NCBI GenBank assembly: GCA_018814745.1
Contig: JAHIZC010000043.1
Coordinates: forward strand, 1-5,861
Reading direction: 5' to 3'
Length of the DNA stretch: 5,861 nt
Source: Candidatus Omnitrophota bacterium
Lineage (GTDB): Bacteria; Omnitrophota; Gorgyraeia; Gygaellales; Profunditerraquicolaceae
Below the pieces are notes generated by a model. It was not told the origin of the DNA. It worked only from the letters and a program-made list of their open reading frames with translations, and ran no database searches. Positions within the stretch are counted from its first letter, which is position 1. Every line of letters starts with the position of its first letter. Positions 1-4,027 of this stretch are shown piece after piece. A program made the position numbers and the translations under genes.

Positions 1-2
1 AT

Positions 3-383
3 TTGCCATCCGGCAGTAGCGAAGTATTTAAGGATATCTCTCGGGTATATCTATCCGCAGAAGAAGAGGCCTACCAGCTTTGCCGTAAACACAAGGTTGA
101 TTTGATTATTGTGAGAAAACAGTTCTTATTGTTACCGCAGCTTAGTATCTTATTTGCTCCTCCTGAGTTTGATTCCCAGGATTATATGGAGGTGACCAAG
201 AAAAGCCAAGAGTCCAGGGAGTTAACAATAAATTTTACCCCTGAAGGAAGACAGAGTATGTTGTTTCGGATGTTGAATACGGAGAAACTTGAGAGGTTTG
301 AGTTGGTTTATGCCGACGGGTATAAGAATGAGCCTATACCGTCTTTGGTAGTTTATCGAGTTAGGAAGGATTCTCTTAAATAA
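3..383 (+). CDS. C-terminal fragment of STT3-like / membrane glycosyltransferase (5' truncated)
   Basis: The frame is open from the left edge of the window, so the true start lies upstream; the TTG at position 3 is probably internal. The visible 126 residues are soluble, with no membrane segment. An 'EEEAYQLCRKHKVDLIIV' stretch (about residues 20-37) resembles the part of oligosaccharyltransferase STT3/AglB-type and related membrane glycosyltransferases where an alpha/beta soluble domain follows the multi-pass membrane region ('flS.eEeaa.ic.kygvkYvvv'). Near the end, 'MLFRML' followed by 'FELVYAD' and 'VVYRV' matches the usual close of those domains ('fRll...l..F.lvye....vkiyev'). If correct, the full protein would transfer lipid-linked glycans at the inner membrane. 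The catalytic loops are outside the window, so the call rests only on this tail. It could equally be the tail of another GT-C family enzyme. The stop TAA is followed within 3 bases by a hairpin. Confidence 0.5.
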   Translation: MPSGSSEVFKDISRVYLSAEEEAYQLCRKHKVDLIIVRKQFLLLPQLSILFAPPEFDSQDYMEVTKKSQESRELTINFTPEGRQSMLFRMLNTEKLERFELVYADGYKNEPIPSLVVYRVRKDSLK

Positions 384-385
384 TC

Positions 386-448
386 TGGGGACGGTTCTAT
401 TTTTTCGCAATGCGAATGCCAGAAAAATAGAAGCGTCCCCAAGTTTTT
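386..448 (+). repeat. REP-like hairpin, possible terminator
   Basis: Arms 386-405 and 422-441 form a stem of about 20 bp with one G-G mismatch (394/433) and a terminal T-G wobble. The left arm begins TGGGGACGGTTCTATTTTT and the right arm is its near complement. The loop holds a second small palindrome, TTCGC-AAT-GCGAA (404-416). The stem base is four G-C pairs, followed on the + strand by AAG and five Ts (444-448), so it can serve as a rho-independent terminator for the upstream gene. It starts 3 bases after that gene's stop and ends 10 bases before the 3' end of the tRNA. The GGGGACGGTTCT core resembles REP-type palindromes spread by IS200-like REP-associated transposases. That link is from memory and no transposase is present here. 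Confidence 0.7.
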
Positions 449-450
449 AG

Positions 451-533
451 TGCGGAAGGAGAGACTTGAACTCTCATAGGGTTGCCCCCACTAGCTCCTG
501 AAGCTAGCGTGTCTGCCATTCCACCACTTCCGC
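451..533 (-). tRNA. tRNA-Leu (anticodon CAG)
   Basis: The reverse complement folds as a class II tRNA of 83 nt. The 7-bp acceptor stem is GCGGAAG/CTTCCGC with discriminator A. The D-arm includes GGTGGAATGGCAGACAC. The anticodon stem CTAGC/GCTAG encloses the loop TTCAGGA, so the anticodon is CAG (+ strand bases 498-500), reading CUG leucine codons. A long variable arm (GGG-GGCAA-CCC) is typical of Leu. The T-arm is GAGAG-TTCAAGT-CTCTC. The 3' CCA is not encoded, because the bases after the discriminator are CTA, so it must be added by a nucleotidyltransferase. A strong promoter lies just upstream and the REP-like hairpin just downstream. Confidence 0.96.
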
Positions 534-546
534 AAAAATCTTCTTA

Positions 547-575
547 AGTATATATTAGGCTTGGAATTATGTCAA
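547..575 (-). promoter_or_regulatory. sigma70-type promoter of tRNA-Leu
   Basis: On the - strand a perfect -35 TTGACA (570-575) is followed by exactly 17 bases and a -10 TATACT (547-552, five of six consensus bases). The predicted start near 540 is about 7 bases before the mature tRNA 5' end at 533, which suits a single-tRNA transcript. The outermost base pairs of the adjacent inverted repeat (575-621) touch the -35 box. Confidence 0.82.
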
Positions 576-621
576 CCCGCCATTCATTAGCATAAGATTA
601 TACCTTAATGAATGGCGAGGT
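575..621. repeat. Inverted repeat between divergent promoters
   Basis: Arms CGCCATTCATTA (578-589) and TAATGAATGGCG (606-617) are perfect 12-bp complements around a 16-base loop. Allowing a bulged A at 618, three more pairs form (575-577 with 619-621). It sits between the tRNA-Leu promoter, whose -35 ends at 575, and the transporter promoter, whose -35 starts at 634. No T-run follows in either direction, so it is not an obvious terminator. It could be an operator for a dimeric regulator, or a small palindromic mobile remnant. No function can be assigned from sequence alone. Confidence 0.7.
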
Positions 622-633
622 ACAATAAAAGAA

Positions 634-662
634 TTGCCGATGAGGTATTTTGTTGCTATAAT
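634..662 (+). promoter_or_regulatory. Extended -10 promoter of the AEC transporter gene
   Basis: A perfect TATAAT (657-662) is preceded by TGC, giving the extended -10 motif TGnTATAAT. TTGCCG (634-639) is a weak -35 (four of six) at exactly 17-base spacing. The predicted start near 669 leaves a leader of about 20 bases that contains the Shine-Dalgarno AAAGGAG at 678-684, five bases from the ATG at 690. The promoter diverges from the tRNA-Leu promoter. Confidence 0.75.
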
Positions 663-689
663 ATTTGCCCTTAGGATAAAGGAGAAGAT

Positions 690-1646
690 ATGTTTCTAGA
701 GTATTTTAAGATTACCGGTTCTGCGGTTATCCAGATCTTCTTGTTGGGTGCAATCGGGTACTTTTTGGTCAAAAAGGAGATATTTGGGTCAAACTGCCTT
801 AATACTATAAGCAAGCTGGTGATTGAAGTCACCCTGCCGATCCTGATTTTCTATCAGTTAGCGAAAAATTTCAGTTTTGAGCTATATCCTAATTGGTGGA
901 TTTTTCCTTTAATCAGTATAGCGATAACCGCTTTTGGCCTCTTGGTGGGCTTTATTTTTATCGGCCTGATCAAAGGCTCTCAGAGTAAAATCCAATTCTT
1001 GAGCCTGGTCAGTTTTCAGAATTCAGGTTACCTTCCTTTGGCACTGGTAGCGGCTTTGCTCTCTAAAGCAGAAGCGGATACTATGTTTATCTATTTGTTT
1101 ATGTTCCTCCTGGGATTTAACCTTCTGATCTGGTCACTCGGCGTTTATCTCTTATCTTCTTCAGACTCGAAGAAATTCAAAATAGGCAATCTATTCAGCC
1201 CTCCGGTAATCGCTACGGTTTTTAGCCTGGTTGTAATATTCTTCGGGCTTGATAGATTCGTTCCGGAGTTCGTATTTAAACCTTTAGGCGCGGTGGGTAA
1301 TTGCACGATTCCACTTGCTCTCTTTGTGGTGGGTGGAAATCTTGCTTTGATTCGTCTTAAGCAGGTAAATAAAAAGGCATTGTTTCTTGTGGCTCTGGTA
1401 AAGATGATCATTCTGCCGCTTTTAGGGATTGTCCTGATCGCTAAGACAAATCTGCCGCACTTAATCGGATTATTGATCATTATGGAGCTAGCCGTTCCTC
1501 CGGCTACATCCTTATCAATGATTATCTCCAAATATAAGAAAGAAGATATCCTTGTCAGTGAAAGTATATTTTTCTGCCACATATTGAGCCTTTTGACTCT
1601 GCCTTTATTTTTGAGTTTATATTTTATGATTAGCGTGATACAATAA
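690..1646 (+). CDS. AEC (auxin efflux carrier) family transporter
   Basis: This is a 318-residue, strongly hydrophobic protein, the usual length for bacterial members of the AEC family (Mem_trans fold; about ten membrane segments in two inverted repeats). Family hallmarks are visible: 'VIEVTLPILIFYQLA' in the N-terminal half, 'SFQNSGYLPLAL' at residues 108-119 with the conserved Asn in a broken helix, 'NCTIPLALFVVGGNLA' at 204-219, and 'ELAVPPATS' at 266-274 in the matching break of the second half. A short charged loop near 156-166 separates the halves. Family members export or exchange carboxylates such as malate or malonate, or are annotated as auxin-efflux-like; the substrate here cannot be read from sequence. 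The ATG has a good Shine-Dalgarno (AAAGGAG, 5-base spacing) and its own extended -10 promoter. The gene looks unrelated in function to the downstream secretion genes and is separated from them by the foldback element, which begins at its stop codon. Confidence 0.93.
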   Translation: MFLEYFKITGSAVIQIFLLGAIGYFLVKKEIFGSNCLNTISKLVIEVTLPILIFYQLAKNFSFELYPNWWIFPLISIAITAFGLLVGFIFIGLIKGSQSKIQFLSLVSFQNSGYLPLALVAALLSKAEADTMFIYLFMFLLGFNLLIWSLGVYLLSSSDSKKFKIGNLFSPPVIATVFSLVVIFFGLDRFVPEFVFKPLGAVGNCTIPLALFVVGGNLALIRLKQVNKKALFLVALVKMIILPLLGIVLIAKTNLPHLIGLLIIMELAVPPATSLSMIISKYKKEDILVSESIFFCHILSLLTLPLFLSLYFMISVIQ

Positions 1647-1864
1647 ATGAGGTCACAACTTATGGAGTGACAACGAACATAAGTTGTTTACCGAACTTAT
1701 CCCCCACCACTTTTTTGTAAGAGAAATCGAGTTTATCAAAAAGGTGTGGCGATGTTAGTAATACCTAGAGTTCTATATCAAGCATATTTTCAAAAAGTGG
1801 TGGGGGGTTTAATTCGCACATTGGCTTATGTCGCATTTTATGCTCCATAAGTCAAGCGCTCATT
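1646..1864. repeat. Foldback / MITE-like inverted-repeat element
   Basis: Nested complementary blocks occur in the correct mirror order. AATGAG (1646-1651) pairs with CTCATT (1859-1864). ACTTATGGAG (1658-1667) pairs with CTCCATAAGT (1843-1852). ACATAAG (1677-1683) pairs with CTTATGT (1825-1831). CCCCCACCACTTTTT (1701-1715) pairs with AAAAAGTGGTGGGGG (1792-1806), a perfect 15-bp match. Together the arms span about 70 bases each around a central stretch of about 76 bases that encodes nothing. The element fills the gap between two genes exactly, from the last base of one stop codon to 4 bases before the next ATG. It contains no transposase, so if mobile it depends on one elsewhere. No clear target-site duplication is seen. 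It may also act as an RNA structure or attenuator ahead of the secretin operon. Confidence 0.72.
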
Positions 1865-1868
1865 AAAA

Positions 1869-2498
1869 ATGGATAAAACTTCCTCTGATGAAAAATTATT
1901 AAAGATAATCGAAAGCACCCAAGGGGCCAAACGCGCCCAAAAAGTCGGCATTAAGCCAAAACTAAAAGGAAAGAGCCCTTTTCCATTTAAGCTTAGGTTT
2001 AGATTAAAATTTAATCTAGCTTACCTTAATAAAGCAGTGTACGGTATTTGCGGTATATTAACCTTGTTTTTCCTTTATTCCATGATTAACGGAACGAGAA
2101 TGATTAATAAAGAATCAGAGATTCCCAAAGGCACAGGCAGTTCATTCTTCGCCAAGCTGATAACTGAGGGCCAATCCGTATTCTTAAGCCGGGATGAATA
2201 TTTGGAAGAAATCAAGACTCGCAATATGTTTTTGCCCGCTGATTTAAGAACAGGTGTGTTAGGCGAAGATTTAACGCCCAAGGTCGATGAATTAATGCAG
2301 GATTTATCTTTGGTAGGGGTTATTTGGTCGAGGAACCCCGAGGTGATGATTGAAAGCGCCATGGAGCGAAGGACATTTCTTTTAAAGATCGGCGATATAT
2401 TTGGCCAGAGACAATATAAGGTAACTGATATTACCCGTAGCTCTGTGATCTTGGCAATAGATTTAGATGGCAAGGCAATAGAATACGAATTGAGATGA
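1869..2498 (+). CDS. GspC/PilP-like inner-membrane protein of a secretin system
   Basis: The 209-residue product has a basic cytoplasmic N-terminus (many Lys/Arg in residues 1-55), one membrane segment at about 56-73 (AVYGICGILTLFFLYSMI) and a periplasmic remainder. Residues about 117-209 look like the homology-region domain of GspC and PilP: 'NMF' at 119-121, 'LSLVGVIWS' at 147-154, 'KIGD' at 173-176, and a final run of short beta-strand-like segments ending in 'AIEYELR'. In type II secretion and type IV pilus machines this domain contacts the secretin N0 domain and couples the inner-membrane platform to the outer-membrane channel. No PDZ domain is present, and the protein is shorter than classical GspC of roughly 270-300 residues. 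Its TGA stop overlaps the next start (ATGA), which suggests translational coupling with the secretin. The ATG has no Shine-Dalgarno; the foldback element ends 4 bases upstream. No clear promoter for the operon was found in the gap before it. Confidence 0.72.
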   Translation: MDKTSSDEKLLKIIESTQGAKRAQKVGIKPKLKGKSPFPFKLRFRLKFNLAYLNKAVYGICGILTLFFLYSMINGTRMINKESEIPKGTGSSFFAKLITEGQSVFLSRDEYLEEIKTRNMFLPADLRTGVLGEDLTPKVDELMQDLSLVGVIWSRNPEVMIESAMERRTFLLKIGDIFGQRQYKVTDITRSSVILAIDLDGKAIEYELR

Positions 2499-4027
2499 GT
2501 ATTAGACCGAAAAACATAAAAACGGAAAAACAAAAAAACTTATTTATTATCTTGTTTTTTGGTTTTTTGGTTTTTTGGTTTTTTGGTTTATCTATTGCGC
2601 AGGAGGAGGCAGTAGAGCAGCCAATTAGCGAAGAGCAGGAGGAAGGAAGAATCTCTTTGGATTTACAAGGAGTAGATATTAATGAATTATTCAAAATGAT
2701 CTCCTTAAAAAGCGAATTAACTATCATTGCCACCCCGGCAGTACAGGGCAGGATTACTGTATTCTTAAACAATCTAACTTATAAGGATGCATTGGATGTT
2801 ATTATTACAACACAAAACTTAGGTTATGAGAAACAGGGTAATATAATCAAAATTATGACAGCCGCTGAGTATGAGCAGATTTTCGGCAAGAAGGTTACTG
2901 AGAAGAAAGAGGTAAAGACGATCAAGCTGCAATATGCCAAGCCATCAGAGATCCTGGTTTTGATTACCAGCCTTAAATCAAGCATCGGAGAGATAGTTGT
3001 TGATGATGCCTCAGGCACAATACTGATAAACGACAGCCCGCAGGCCATAGCTCTGATAGAGAAAACTATAGCAGAGCTGGATCAGCCTTTAGAGACCGCC
3101 GTCTTCGATATTAATTATGCAAATCCCGAAGATATCAAAACCCACATCAGCGATCTTGTAACTCCCGGAGTGGGGAGAGTGATTACTGATACAAGAAGCA
3201 GTAAGGCGATTGTTACTGATTTACCGCAGAGATTAGCTAAAATAGCAAGCCTGATTAAAGAGCTTGATGAGGAGAGCAGGCAGGTGTTGATTACCGGCGA
3301 GATTATTGAGATTGTGCTTAAGGAGGAATTGACCCGCGGGATTGAGTGGGAGAAGGTTTTTGGCGCGGGCGTCTCTGATGGATTAGATTTAGCGGGTGAA
3401 TTCCCCGCTACCTTTACGGATAGCTACGCAAATATATCCATAGGAACAATAGCTAATAATAAATATACTGCTGTCATAAACCTGCTATCAGAATTCGGTG
3501 ACACTAAAACGCTTTCCCGTCCGAGAGTTGTGGTAGTGAATAAGGAAGAAGCAGAGGTTTTGGTAGGCACCAGAGAAGCCTATATAACTCAGACTCTCAG
3601 CCAAGCAGAATCAACTACTGTGACCGCTGAGTCTATAGAATTTATTGATGTGGGAATCAAATTAAATGTGGTGCCTACTATTGGCAAGGATGGGTATATT
3701 ACAATGAAGATTAAGCCCGAGGTAAGCAGCGTCTCAGAGACGCTTACGACTTCTGGAGGCAGCGAAATTCCTATCGTCGCCACATCCGAGACAGAGACCG
3801 TAGTTAAGGTTAAAGATGGCTCTACGATTATGATAGCCGGGTTGTTAAAAGAGAAAAAAAGTGACACTATCAAAGGTCTGCCGTTTTTATCCAGGCTCCC
3901 CGTTATCGGGTTGCTGTTTGGAAGCAGAAATATAGAAAATCCGGAAAAGACAGAACTAGTTATATTTCTTACACCCCAAATCATAACCGGCGAGGGAAGA
4001 TTAGTGCGTGAGATAAATGATGAATAA
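2495..4027 (+). CDS. Secretin (GspD/PilQ/MshL-type outer-membrane channel), copy 1
   Basis: The 510-residue product is a complete secretin that would form the multimeric outer-membrane pore of a type II secretion or type IV pilus-like system. A signal peptide covers about residues 1-35: a long basic n-region, an aromatic-rich core at 16-32, and cleavage likely after SIA. There is no lipobox. An STN/N0-type domain follows at about 51-122 ('DLQGVDINELFKMIS'), then two secretin N-type ring domains at about 141-198 ('TIKLQYAKPSEI') and 201-260 ('FDINYANPEDIK'). The secretin core runs from about 262 to 496, with 'VKDGSTIMIAGL' (439-450), the signature 'GLPFLSRLPVIGLLFG' (461-476) and 'ELVIFLTP' (487-494). 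The start overlaps the previous stop by 4 bp. The core of the signal peptide is encoded by four perfect 8-bp repeats. The protein ends 14 residues after the core, with no S-domain, so no pilotin-binding tail is evident. The paralogous gene follows directly. Which system it serves (type II or type IV pilus) cannot be decided here. Confidence 0.93.
   Translation: MSIRPKNIKTEKQKNLFIILFFGFLVFWFFGLSIAQEEAVEQPISEEQEEGRISLDLQGVDINELFKMISLKSELTIIATPAVQGRITVFLNNLTYKDALDVIITTQNLGYEKQGNIIKIMTAAEYEQIFGKKVTEKKEVKTIKLQYAKPSEILVLITSLKSSIGEIVVDDASGTILINDSPQAIALIEKTIAELDQPLETAVFDINYANPEDIKTHISDLVTPGVGRVITDTRSSKAIVTDLPQRLAKIASLIKELDEESRQVLITGEIIEIVLKEELTRGIEWEKVFGAGVSDGLDLAGEFPATFTDSYANISIGTIANNKYTAVINLLSEFGDTKTLSRPRVVVVNKEEAEVLVGTREAYITQTLSQAESTTVTAESIEFIDVGIKLNVVPTIGKDGYITMKIKPEVSSVSETLTTSGGSEIPIVATSETETVVKVKDGSTIMIAGLLKEKKSDTIKGLPFLSRLPVIGLLFGSRNIENPEKTELVIFLTPQIITGEGRLVREINDE
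2510..2541 (+). repeat. A-rich 8-bp tandem array (AAAAACNN x4)
   Basis: Four contiguous octamers read AAAAACAT, AAAAACGG, AAAAACAA and AAAAACTT, starting 15 bases into the first secretin gene and encoding its Lys/Asn/Thr-rich n-region. In reverse complement the unit is NNGTTTTT, the same type as the T-rich array in the second secretin gene. Thirteen bases separate it from the TTTTTTGG array, with which it is partly complementary (AAAAAC against GTTTTT, six of every eight bases). Confidence 0.75.
2555..2586 (+). repeat. Perfect 8-bp tandem repeat (TTTTTTGG x4) in the signal peptide
   Basis: Four identical octamers of TTTTTTGG lie inside the first secretin gene at codons 21-31, where they encode the hydrophobic core FFGFLVFWFFG. 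The period is 8, so gain or loss of one unit shifts the frame; only a change of three units keeps it. Perfect identity of the copies suggests recent expansion or active slippage. Confidence 0.93.

Noticed and set aside
1145..1582. Open reading frame on the - strand inside the AEC transporter gene
   Set aside because: It lies wholly within a well-supported + strand gene with family motifs, has no Shine-Dalgarno, and reads as the antisense of membrane helices.
1701..1810. Rho-independent terminator after the AEC gene
   Set aside because: The 15-bp arms are perfect but the loop is about 76 bases and only three Ts follow the stem. A foldback element fits better.
1647..1868. Promoter for the secretin operon within the gap
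   Set aside because: Several weak -10-like strings exist, but none has a convincing -35 at 16-18 bases, so no promoter was called.
2510..2586. CRISPR-like array
   Set aside because: The units are contiguous 8-mers without spacers and lie inside a coding sequence.
2431..2772. Lys-rich open frame on the - strand over the start of the first secretin
   Set aside because: Its Lys/Asn/Pro run is only the reverse reading of the TTTTTTGG repeat array.
3589..3984. Open reading frame on the - strand in the first secretin, mirrored by a similar one at 5048-5428 in the second
   Set aside because: Their resemblance follows from the homology of the two secretins read backwards. Coding signal and motifs are on the + strand.
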